NCBI GenBank assembly: GCA_028065135.1
Contig: JAPTWR010000057.1
Span: 1-42,504, forward strand
Reading direction: 5' to 3'
Source of the DNA: Acidithiobacillus sp.
GTDB taxonomy: Bacteria; Pseudomonadota; Gammaproteobacteria; Acidithiobacillales; Acidithiobacillaceae
DNA: 42,504 nt
In this document: one piece after another, positions 35,493 through 42,504 of the stretch
Layout: every line of letters starts with the position of its first letter
Numbering within the stretch: position 1 is the first letter of the stretch
Program-made: the position numbers and the translations under genes
The notes under the pieces: model-generated
What the model saw: the letters and a program-made list of their open reading frames with translations, nothing else
Told to the model about the DNA's origin: nothing
Databases searched by the model: none

Positions 35493-35813
35493 ATGGAATG
35501 GTTAGCACTTGGCAGCATAGAAGAAATCCCCGCCCTTGGTGGTCGTTATGTGGATACCCCCCAAGGACAAATCGCCATCCTGCGCAACGAAAATGACAAG
35601 ATTTTCGCCGTCAGCAATCGCTGCCCACACCGTGGCGGGCCATTGTCTGAAGGCTTCATTTCTGGAAAAATCGTGTTCTGTCCGCTGCATAACTGGCAGA
35701 TTGATCTGGAAAAAGGCGAGGCGATGGCGCCAGACCATGGTTGCGTAAAGACTTTTCCGGTGAAAATCGAAGGCCGACAGGTCTGGCTGGGATTGGAGGG
35801 GGTGACACCATGA
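35493..35813 (+). CDS. nirD: Nitrite reductase small subunit (Rieske)
   Basis: A 106-residue Rieske-type partner of NirB. The cluster ligands are in CPHRGGPLSEG and CPLHNWQID. The ATG at 35493 follows GAGGTGA, which overlaps the nirB stop, at a normal spacing; a GTG at 35484 is too close to that site. It overlaps nasA by 4 bp. Confidence 0.95.
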   Translation: MEWLALGSIEEIPALGGRYVDTPQGQIAILRNENDKIFAVSNRCPHRGGPLSEGFISGKIVFCPLHNWQIDLEKGEAMAPDHGCVKTFPVKIEGRQVWLGLEGVTP

Positions 35814-38611
35814 CCTTGATCCGCCCGCAGAGCGGGCAACCATTGCGCCGTCTAGAGAGCAAATCGGCTTGCCCCTACTGCGGGACTGGCTGTGGCGTCA
35901 TCATTGAGCATGATGGCCAGCACATTACCGGCGTGCGCGGCGACCCGGATCACCCTGCCAATTTTGGGCAACTATGCAGCAAGGGCAGCAACCTGCATTT
36001 GACCAGCCGGGGGGATGATCGCGCCCGCGAACCCCTGCAACACCAGCGCGGCAGCGAAAACTGGTCGCCCCTGCGCTGGCCGGAGGCGCTGATGCAGGTG
36101 GCGAAGGTCTGGGCGGAAATTATCCATACGCAAGGCCCCCAGGCCGTGGCTTTTTATGTCTCCGGGCAATTATCGACGGAGGACTATTATGTCGTCAACA
36201 AACTGGCCAAAGGCTTTATCGGCACCAATCATATCGACACCAACTCGCGGCTCTGCATGGCGTCTGCGGTAACGGGCTACAAATCCAGCCTCGGCATGGA
36301 CTCTGTGCCTTGCGGTTATGAGGACTTCGACAGCGCTGATTGCCTGTTTATTGTTGGTGCTAATGTCGCCTACGCCCATCCGATACTGTTCCGCCGGATC
36401 GAGGCCGCGAAGTTACACCGCCCGGAACTGCAGATTATCGTTGTCGATCCGCGGCGCACACCGACCGCCGCCATCGCTGATATTTTTCTGCCCATTCAGC
36501 CGGGCACCGATGTGGCGCTGTTTCACGGCATGTTGCACATTCTGATCTGGGAAGGGTTCCTGAACAGGGCCTTTATTGAGACCCATACTGAGGGCTGGGA
36601 AGAACTCAAGGCGCGGGTGCAGAACTATACCCCGCAATGGGTAGCGGAAACCTGCGCCATTCCGGTTGCCGACCTGCGTGCCGCGGCAATAGCCTTCGGC
36701 CAGGCGCCCGCCGCCCTTTCCCTCTGGTGTCAGGGCTTGAATCAATCCAGTCATGGCACTGATAAAAACGTTGCTCTCATCAACCTGCATCTGGCCACCG
36801 GACAAATCGGCCGACCGGGCGCCGGTCCTTTCAGTCTGACCGGACAACCCAATGCCATGGGCGGACGTGAAACCGGTGGTATGCCCGCACTCCTCCCCGG
36901 TCATCGCGAAATTGCCAACCCCGAGCACCGGGCAGAAATCGCCGCACTCTGGGGGGTGGAAAGCCTGCATCCACAGCCCGGCTACACCGCAGTACCCCTA
37001 TTCCAGGCGCTGGAACGCGGGGAGATTGAAACTGTCTGGATCACCTGCACTAACCCGGTACTGTCCATGCCGGACCAGACACAAGTGCAGCGCGCTCTCG
37101 AAAAAGCCCGTCTCGTCGTCTTGCAGGACAGTTTTCTGGGCACCGAAACTGCCGCCTATGCGGACCTCCTGCTTCCCGCTGCCAGTTGGGGTGAACGCGA
37201 AGCTTTGGTGACCAACTCTGAACGGCGCATTACCCATCTGCGAACCGCAGTTCCCGCACCGGGCAGCGCCCTGCCCGACTGGATGATCTTCCGCGATTTC
37301 GCCTTTATTCTCGGTGACGCCCTGGATGCCCTCAACCATCCACTGCCAAGCGCAAAAGATGCCTCTTGGGCTGCACGTGCCCAGCGCATGTTCAACTTTG
37401 CCGATTCCACCAGTATTTTTCTGGAATACCGGGAATGCACCCGGGGCCGGGATTTGGACATCACTGGTCTCGACTTCTCCGTATTGGACAATCAGGGACC
37501 GCAGCAGTGGCCCTATCCAGAAGGCGCCGTAGCCGGGCAAGCGCGCCTGTACGCCGACGGCGTTTTCCCCACACCAAGTGGCCGCGCCCGTTTCCGTGAT
37601 CCCGAATATCTGGGGGTTGCCGAAGAAATCGACGCACGTTATCCCTTACGCCTGACCACCGGCCGCCTGCGGGATCATTGGCACAGCATGAGCCGCACTG
37701 GCAAAGTGGCCGCCCTCTTCGCCAGCGATGCAGAAGCCTTTCTCGAAATACAGCCGGACGATGCGCGACGCCTGAATCTCGATAACGACATGCTGGCCAA
37801 AGTCAGCAGCCGACGCGGCAATAATATCCTCAGGGTGAGGGTCAACGCCGATCTGCAGCCGGGGCTCCTTTTCGCCCCTATGCATTTCGGGCGCCGCTAC
37901 GCCCCCGCCGCCCTCTGCAATCAACTGACTCTCGCAGCCATTGATCCCATTTCCGGCGAGCCGGAATTCAAACATACGGCTGTACGGGTAGAGCCGGTGT
38001 TATTCCCCTGGCAAGGTACGATTCTGCGCTTGCTGGACAAAGACGCGTATTTCCATGCCGCCCAACAGATCGCCCGCCAGTTCCCCTACGCCAGCCTCGC
38101 TCGCATGCGCCGGGGCGAACGCGAGGGCTTCATTCTTCGCATCGCCGGTGAACAGGCCCCGGCGGCCAGTGATATCCAGGCCTGGGATCAGGCCCTGGGC
38201 ATGGACAGCCTTGACATCATCGACTATGACGATGGCCGCCGGGGCATACGCAAACGCCTCTGCATTCGGCAGGATCAGCTTTATGCCGCGCGGCTCTTCG
38301 GGGAAGACGTCACCCGTGACTGGTTGCGCGAACTATTACTCAGTGCCGCCGATGTGCATTCTTACCGGCATGCCCTTTTTGCTCCCAAAGTCCCCACCGA
38401 CATGGGCACCTGGGTGCGTTCACGGGGAGTGTGTGCCTGCACCGGGGTGGATGAACGCATTCTGCAGCAACACGTTGCCGCGGGCGCCGTTACCCTTGGC
38501 CAGATCGCCCAAGCTTGCGGTGCGGGCGGCGAATGCGGCTCCTGCAAACCGGAAATCCTCGACATCATCCGCCTTATGCGCCGGGAGGCCTCATGCGCGC
38601 CCCGACTCTGA
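35810..38611 (+). CDS. nasA: Assimilatory nitrate reductase catalytic subunit
   Basis: A 933-residue molybdopterin enzyme reducing nitrate to nitrite in the cytoplasm. The N-terminal [4Fe-4S] motif is CPYCGTGCGV with a distal Cys in GQLCSKGSN. Molybdopterin-binding segments include SRLCMASAVTGYK (Cys as likely Mo ligand), VDPRRTPTA and GQPNAMGGRETGG. A C-terminal BFD-like [2Fe-2S] domain (CACTGVDE, CGAGGECGSCKPE) is present, as in NasA of Klebsiella. No separate NasB is encoded here. The ATG at 35810 lies in an ATGA overlap with nirD behind GGAGGGG. Confidence 0.96.
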   Translation: MTLIRPQSGQPLRRLESKSACPYCGTGCGVIIEHDGQHITGVRGDPDHPANFGQLCSKGSNLHLTSRGDDRAREPLQHQRGSENWSPLRWPEALMQVAKVWAEIIHTQGPQAVAFYVSGQLSTEDYYVVNKLAKGFIGTNHIDTNSRLCMASAVTGYKSSLGMDSVPCGYEDFDSADCLFIVGANVAYAHPILFRRIEAAKLHRPELQIIVVDPRRTPTAAIADIFLPIQPGTDVALFHGMLHILIWEGFLNRAFIETHTEGWEELKARVQNYTPQWVAETCAIPVADLRAAAIAFGQAPAALSLWCQGLNQSSHGTDKNVALINLHLATGQIGRPGAGPFSLTGQPNAMGGRETGGMPALLPGHREIANPEHRAEIAALWGVESLHPQPGYTAVPLFQALERGEIETVWITCTNPVLSMPDQTQVQRALEKARLVVLQDSFLGTETAAYADLLLPAASWGEREALVTNSERRITHLRTAVPAPGSALPDWMIFRDFAFILGDALDALNHPLPSAKDASWAARAQRMFNFADSTSIFLEYRECTRGRDLDITGLDFSVLDNQGPQQWPYPEGAVAGQARLYADGVFPTPSGRARFRDPEYLGVAEEIDARYPLRLTTGRLRDHWHSMSRTGKVAALFASDAEAFLEIQPDDARRLNLDNDMLAKVSSRRGNNILRVRVNADLQPGLLFAPMHFGRRYAPAALCNQLTLAAIDPISGEPEFKHTAVRVEPVLFPWQGTILRLLDKDAYFHAAQQIARQFPYASLARMRRGEREGFILRIAGEQAPAASDIQAWDQALGMDSLDIIDYDDGRRGIRKRLCIRQDQLYAARLFGEDVTRDWLRELLLSAADVHSYRHALFAPKVPTDMGTWVRSRGVCACTGVDERILQQHVAAGAVTLGQIAQACGAGGECGSCKPEILDIIRLMRREASCAPRL

Positions 38612-39624
38612 ATCTGCCCCAGCTCGTCGGCCGTGTGGCGCGGGGCCGCGAACATGCTGAGGACTTATCTCTGGAAGAAGCCCAGACCCTCTTTGCCGCT
38701 TGGCTGGCGGGCACACTTCCTGATCTTAGCGTCGGTGCGCTGTGGACGGCGTATCGTATCAAGGGCGAATCCGTGGACGAGTTGCGCGGCTTCGTTCGCG
38801 CCAGCGAGGCCAGCCTGCGGCCCATTGTCCTCGACAGTGCTTGTCAGCCGGTCATTTTACCCAGCTACAATGGGACTCGGCGTGGGGCCAATTTGCTGCC
38901 TTTGCTGGCATGCATCCTCGCCCGTTGCGGCGTACCAGTATTGCTGCATGGCCTGCATGCCAGCAGCATGGAAAGTGCCATGACACTGAGCGACCATGAC
39001 CCTTCCGGGCGGGTCGGCACGGCACGGATTTTTACTGCATTTGGCCTACCCATCGCCCAGGACAATGTGCAGGCGGGCACCCAATTGCGGCAGCAAGGGC
39101 TCAGCTACCTGCCTGTGGAACAGCTCTGTCCAGGCCTCGGGCGAATGCTTCGACTCCGTCAGCAACTCGGCGTTCGCTCCAGCGTACATACGGTCGTCAA
39201 ACTCATGAATCCCTTCCGGACGCCTGCGGTACATTGCGCCGGGGTTACCCATCCACCCTATCTGGCGCTTCTGCAGGCTTTTTTTACCGCAACAGGGCGT
39301 AGCGCTCTTTGTCTGCGCGGCACCGAAGGCGAACCTTTCGCCAACCCCAAACGCCGCCCCGATCTGCATACCTGCCTAGCGGGAGAATGCACTCTGTGGG
39401 TGGCTAAAGACGATAAGCCACTGCTCCAGATCCCGGCCTTGCCTGATGATCAGGGCGTCAGTGCTACCTGCCGATTCATGGCACAGGTGCTCGCCGGACA
39501 CGCTCCCTTGCCCCCGGCGCTAGCCGATCAGGCAATTTGCTTGCTTTGCCTCAGCGGCCGCTGCGCCGATGTGGACAGCGCCCGCGCCCACCTTTCTCAA
39601 ACCCTTTCCCACGATGCGGCATAA
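38593..39624 (+). CDS. ybiB: TrpD2/YbiB-type glycosyltransferase-family-3 protein
   Basis: A 343-residue protein with the anthranilate-phosphoribosyltransferase fold (LSLEEAQTLFAAWLAG near the start, RRGANLLPLLACILAR near 100, VKLMNPF near 210). The TrpD2/YbiB group binds nucleic acids instead of making tryptophan. It overlaps nasA by 19 bp and has GGGAGG before the ATG. Genes of this group are often found beside nasA and sirohaem genes. Its role in nitrate assimilation is unknown. Confidence 0.83.
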   Translation: MRAPTLNLPQLVGRVARGREHAEDLSLEEAQTLFAAWLAGTLPDLSVGALWTAYRIKGESVDELRGFVRASEASLRPIVLDSACQPVILPSYNGTRRGANLLPLLACILARCGVPVLLHGLHASSMESAMTLSDHDPSGRVGTARIFTAFGLPIAQDNVQAGTQLRQQGLSYLPVEQLCPGLGRMLRLRQQLGVRSSVHTVVKLMNPFRTPAVHCAGVTHPPYLALLQAFFTATGRSALCLRGTEGEPFANPKRRPDLHTCLAGECTLWVAKDDKPLLQIPALPDDQGVSATCRFMAQVLAGHAPLPPALADQAICLLCLSGRCADVDSARAHLSQTLSHDAA

Positions 39625-39637
39625 CCGGAGAAGCCCC

Positions 39638-40423
39638 ATGCACCAACCCTCCTTCCCTCCGGTCTCCATTGTCGGCGCAGGTCCCGGCGACCCCGAACTG
39701 CTCACCCTCAAAGCGGCGCGACGTATTGCCGAGGCCGAGATCATTTTCTATGACGCCCTCGCCAACCCGCGTATCCTCGACATGGCGGCGGACCATTGCC
39801 GCAAGGTCGAAGTGGGCAAGCGCGGTGGCCAAAACTCGACGCCACAACTGTTCATTCACGAGCAGCTCATCCGTGCCGCACGGCAGGGGCTGAGGATTGT
39901 ACGCTTGAAGGGCGGTGACCCCTTCCTCTTCGGTCGCGGCGGTGAAGAATGCCTGGCCCTGCGCGCTGCCAACGTCGAGTACGAAATCATTCCCGGCATC
40001 ACCAGTGGCATGGCTGCGGCAGCTTACGCCGGAGTGCCCCTCACCCACCGCCATCGCAGCCAGTCCGTACTCTTCCTCACCGGCCATGAAGCGCGCGGTG
40101 GCAAGGCTCCAGACTGGTCGCGCCACGCCCAGGCGGCTGATACTCTGGTGATCTATATGGGCATCGAACGGGCGGCCGGCATCTGTACAAATCTTATGGC
40201 AGGCGGTCTTGCGGCGGGAACCCCGTGTCTTGCCGTACAATGGGCCACCTTAGAGCAAAAACAAGTGCAGGCGCCCTTGGCACGACTGAGCGCGGAAATT
40301 GCCCGTGCCGGACTCGGCAGCCCGGCCATACTGATTATCGGCGCGGTCGTGGAGCTTGCCGAGCTCTGCGCCTGGCTACCGAAAACAGAAGATGCTGCGC
40401 GCCACTTAATGCAACAACCTTAA
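39638..40423 (+). CDS. cobA: Uroporphyrinogen-III C-methyltransferase
   Basis: Methylates uroporphyrinogen III twice to precorrin-2 for sirohaem. The 261 residues show VSIVGAGPGDPELLTLKA at the start, VRLKGGDPFLFGRGGEE near 88 and GITSGMAAAAYAGVPLTHR near 123. It is a stand-alone methyltransferase without the CysG dehydrogenase/chelatase domain. GGAG is 7 nt upstream of the ATG at 39638. Its place in the operon fits supply of sirohaem to NirB. Confidence 0.95.
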   Translation: MHQPSFPPVSIVGAGPGDPELLTLKAARRIAEAEIIFYDALANPRILDMAADHCRKVEVGKRGGQNSTPQLFIHEQLIRAARQGLRIVRLKGGDPFLFGRGGEECLALRAANVEYEIIPGITSGMAAAAYAGVPLTHRHRSQSVLFLTGHEARGGKAPDWSRHAQAADTLVIYMGIERAAGICTNLMAGGLAAGTPCLAVQWATLEQKQVQAPLARLSAEIARAGLGSPAILIIGAVVELAELCAWLPKTEDAARHLMQQP

Positions 40424-40432
40424 GGAGTTTTC

Positions 40433-40789
40433 GTGTCTCAAGTACAGTTCCTGCTGGCCCACGGTTCACGCAATCCGCAATGGCGACTACCCTTCGAGGT
40501 TATTGCCATGCGCCTGCAAGCCAGCCAGCCACAGCGAAAGATCATACTCTGTTATCTGGAAATATGGACGCCCAGCCTCGCTGAGGCGATGCGCAAGGCC
40601 TACGCTTCCGGTTTGCGCCGGTACCGGGTTTCGCCAATTTTCTGGAGCAGCGGCAGGCACCTGCAGGAGGATTTACCCGCGCTTGTCACCCAACTTCAGC
40701 TTGAATTATCTGGCTGCGAAATCACCATCGATAACCCTCTCGGCGAATCAGAGATCATCGTCCGCGCTGCACTGCAAGCCCTGCAATGA
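40433..40789 (+). CDS. cbiX: Short CbiX-type sirohydrochlorin chelatase
   Basis: A 118-residue single-domain class II chelatase: LLAHGSRNPQW with the metal-binding His, CYLEIWTPSL and the conserved second-His region SSGRHLQEDLP. Placed after cobA it would insert iron into sirohydrochlorin to finish sirohaem. The enzyme for the intervening dehydrogenation is not in the window. It starts with GTG, 6 nt after AAGGAG. Confidence 0.85.
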   Translation: MSQVQFLLAHGSRNPQWRLPFEVIAMRLQASQPQRKIILCYLEIWTPSLAEAMRKAYASGLRRYRVSPIFWSSGRHLQEDLPALVTQLQLELSGCEITIDNPLGESEIIVRAALQALQ

Positions 40790-40793
40790 GCCT

Positions 40794-41360
40794 ATGCACC
40801 GCATCGTCCTGATCGACAACAATACGGAGCGCGCGGAAATGCTTCGTGACGCCCTCCATCTAGAAGGCCATCAAGTCGCCGACATTTTTGTTTGGACAGA
40901 ACTCTCGTGGCAACGGTTGGAAAAACTGCAACCCGACGTCATCATCGCCGAAGCCGGCACGCCGGAGCGCGATGTCCTCGAACACATTGTCTTTCTCAGC
41001 GAAACCTTAGAACTTCCGGTTGTCGTTCTCGGCGCTCCCGAGGATGAAGACACCATGCGCCGCGCCATCCGTGCAGGGGTCGCTGCCTATGTCGCCCACG
41101 GCATCTCCGCCCGCGATATCGCCCCTATTCTCAAGGTCGCCGCCTTGCGCTATGCCGACTACCGCTTGCTACGCAAAGAACTCAAAGACACCAAAGATGC
41201 CCTCTCCGAACGCAAGCTGGTGGAAAAAGCCAAGGGTATTCTCATGCGTGATCTGCAGATTGACGAAGCCGAAGCCTACCGCCGCCTGCGCCGCCTGGCG
41301 ATGGATAAGGGCAAAAAATTGGCGGAGATCGCCGAAATGGTGATTACCATCAGCTCGTAA
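40794..41360 (+). CDS. nasT: NasT-type ANTAR antiterminator with a degenerate receiver domain
   Basis: A 188-residue response-regulator-like protein: receiver domain (1-118), coiled linker (about 119-138) and ANTAR RNA-binding domain (about 129-184; ERKLVEKAKGILMRD, EAYRRLRRLAMDKGKKL). At the phospho-acceptor position the sequence reads Glu53 (PDVIIAEAGTP) rather than Asp, and the usual Lys is His102. It is therefore a pseudo-receiver, consistent with control by NasS binding rather than phosphorylation. It should bind the hexaloop hairpins found in front of nasS, narK and nirB. It starts 4 nt after cbiX. Confidence 0.9.
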   Translation: MHRIVLIDNNTERAEMLRDALHLEGHQVADIFVWTELSWQRLEKLQPDVIIAEAGTPERDVLEHIVFLSETLELPVVVLGAPEDEDTMRRAIRAGVAAYVAHGISARDIAPILKVAALRYADYRLLRKELKDTKDALSERKLVEKAKGILMRDLQIDEAEAYRRLRRLAMDKGKKLAEIAEMVITISS

Positions 41361-41421
41361 CCACGCTCCAACAGATCGGCATTCGTACCCTGGTATGAAA
41401 TCGACACACCATGGCCGCCAT

Positions 41422-42111
41422 TTATGGCAGGTCAAACAGCAACAACTCCGCCGCTTGTGTCGCTGTCACCGACAAGCCCGCGGAGCCGGAGATTGCATCT
41501 CCAGCACCGAGCAGAAGGTCTCCGACTTGCACTACACCATGCACCACATGTAAATACAGACGCCGCGCGGATGTCGGCTGATAACCAAGCTCTGCGCCCT
41601 GATCCAGTACGCTGGCATACAACCGAAAATTCTGATGCACCACTAACGCATCCTCGTGATCAGGGGCTGCCAAAAGGCACCAGCGATTCAGCTTCGCGAT
41701 GTCGGCAAAATGCCGCTGATCATAACTGGGTGGTAGAGCGTTTTGTGGCGGCAATACCCATATCTGCAGCAAATGCACCGGCGTATCTACCGAGGGATTC
41801 CATTCGCTATGCCGCACGCCCGTTCCTGCACACATATACTGAACATCACCGGCGCGGATAACGCTGCCGTTACCCATACTGTCTCGATGCTCCAGAGCGC
41901 CACTGAGGATATAGGTGATGATTTCCATATCCTTATGGGGATGCATAGGAAAACCAGACTGGGGAGCAACCACATCCTCGTTGATCACCCGCAATGGCCC
42001 GCAACGGACTGCTTCCGGATTATAATATTCGCCAAAAGAAAAACTATGCGCGCTTTTCAGCCACTTTGCCCCGGTTCTGCCGCGCTCTTCGGCGCGATGT
42101 AATTGCCACAT
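41422..42111 (-). CDS. Pirin family protein
   Basis: A 229-residue bicupin. The N-terminal metal site is visible as FPMHPHKDMEIITYILSG (two His), with the third His in VRHSEWN. The C-terminal cupin ends AAELLLFDLP. Bacterial pirins include quercetinases and redox-linked regulators. Monocistronic and convergent with nasT. No functional link to nitrate is evident. Confidence 0.92.
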   Translation of the reverse strand: MWQLHRAEERGRTGAKWLKSAHSFSFGEYYNPEAVRCGPLRVINEDVVAPQSGFPMHPHKDMEIITYILSGALEHRDSMGNGSVIRAGDVQYMCAGTGVRHSEWNPSVDTPVHLLQIWVLPPQNALPPSYDQRHFADIAKLNRWCLLAAPDHEDALVVHQNFRLYASVLDQGAELGYQPTSARRLYLHVVHGVVQVGDLLLGAGDAISGSAGLSVTATQAAELLLFDLP

Positions 42112-42392
42112 AACGTCAAGCTCCTGCTTCTATCCCGGGTTGCCCATGATGTTCAGCGCATCCAGTAAACCGCATGAAGTTCTTTATGTAAAGTAGGTAC
42201 GATTGGGTAACCATTGCGTCCTGCAAGCCCGCGACACTCTTCTCACGCAAAGGGGACATTACTGCTTTGGGCTAACAACCTCGTTCAAAAAGTTGCCATA
42301 CCAGATAAAGGGGTCATTCCAATCCCTGCAGTTACCTACGCAAAACAGGTGATGGCGCTGGCTGCCTGATATAATTGAGCTGAATCACGCGA
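42112..42392. other. Intergenic region upstream of the pirin gene
   Basis: No gene, terminator or recognisable operator seen. Open frames here are very short. Confidence 0.4.
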
Positions 42393-42504
42393 TCAACGTG
42401 TCTCTCGTACATACTGGGCGATGCCTTGTCGAGCCATCATTTTGCCGATCAAAAGGTTCAACGCGCCACCCTGCCCCGCCCTCCCCGTCGACCACGGCAA
42501 GCTT
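42393..42504 (-). CDS. Possible 3' end of a gene running off the window
   Basis: The minus strand is open from the window edge to a stop at 42393-42395. It reads GALNLLIGKMMARQGIAQYVRETR at its C-terminus in two parts (GALNLLIGKMM, then ARQGIAQYVRETR). The composition looks protein-like but only about 36 codons are visible and I recognise no family. Confidence 0.3.
   Translation of the reverse strand, partial: SLPWSTGRAGQGGALNLLIGKMMARQGIAQYVRETR

Noticed and set aside
42499..42504. AAGCTT (HindIII site) at the exact window end
   Set aside because: It could mark a cloning boundary but a six-base match is not evidence enough.

Overview
The window reads as a chromosomal segment of a moderately GC-rich, Gram-negative, autotroph-like proteobacterium. 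The closest fit I recognise is the Acidithiobacillus group; this rests on gene content and protein style and I could not search a database. Nearly all of it is densely packed protein-coding sequence. I see no rRNA, tRNA, CRISPR array or intact insertion sequence.

Region 1 (1-19170) is housekeeping. guaBA runs leftward, followed by a membrane-anchored family 2 glycosyltransferase. A long rightward run with mostly overlapping stop/start codons comes next: pcnB, a second class II nucleotidyltransferase, folK, a deoxynucleoside kinase, panB, panC, a 1277-residue FAD/Fe-S oxidoreductase, an Smr protein and a class II aldolase-like protein. A leftward 3'-5' exonuclease, a Bax-inhibitor-1 family membrane protein with its own terminator, and mutS complete it.

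Region 2 (19171-23040) is accessory. It holds a DedA protein, a DUF2628 protein with an odd C-terminus running into a long imperfect hairpin, a VapBC toxin-antitoxin pair, a truncated CopG/BrnA-type antitoxin, and a 75-residue single-pass membrane protein behind a near-ideal LexA (SOS) box. That box is the core of a 19-bp perfect inverted repeat reaching into the ribosome binding site.

Region 3 (23028-28416) looks like a nitric-oxide/redox response cluster. It has a LysR regulator, a single-domain globin plus a separate ferredoxin-reductase (together a 'split' flavohaemoglobin), a thioredoxin-like protein, a haemerythrin, an overlapping GcvH-like lipoyl protein, a DUF488 protein and a Crp/Fnr regulator of the cysteine-less type. 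A perfect DNR/FNR-type box lies 41.5 bp upstream of the inferred globin transcription start.

Region 4 (28500-41360) is a complete nitrate-assimilation locus: nasS-like sensor, NarK-type transporter, outer-membrane porin, nirB, nirD, nasA, a TrpD2/YbiB protein, cobA and cbiX (siroheme supply), and nasT (ANTAR antiterminator). The three transcription units that start here, at nasS, narK and nirB, each have the same regulatory layout: a sigma-54 -24/-12 promoter, a short leader with hairpins carrying hexanucleotide loops, and an intrinsic terminator whose left arm overlaps the last hairpin. Two also have NtrC-like sites upstream. I infer nitrogen control of initiation by NtrC/sigma-54 and nitrate control of read-through by NasS-NasT. 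The nasS and nasT genes sit at opposite ends of the locus. A leftward pirin and about 390 bp with at most the 3' end of one more gene close the window.
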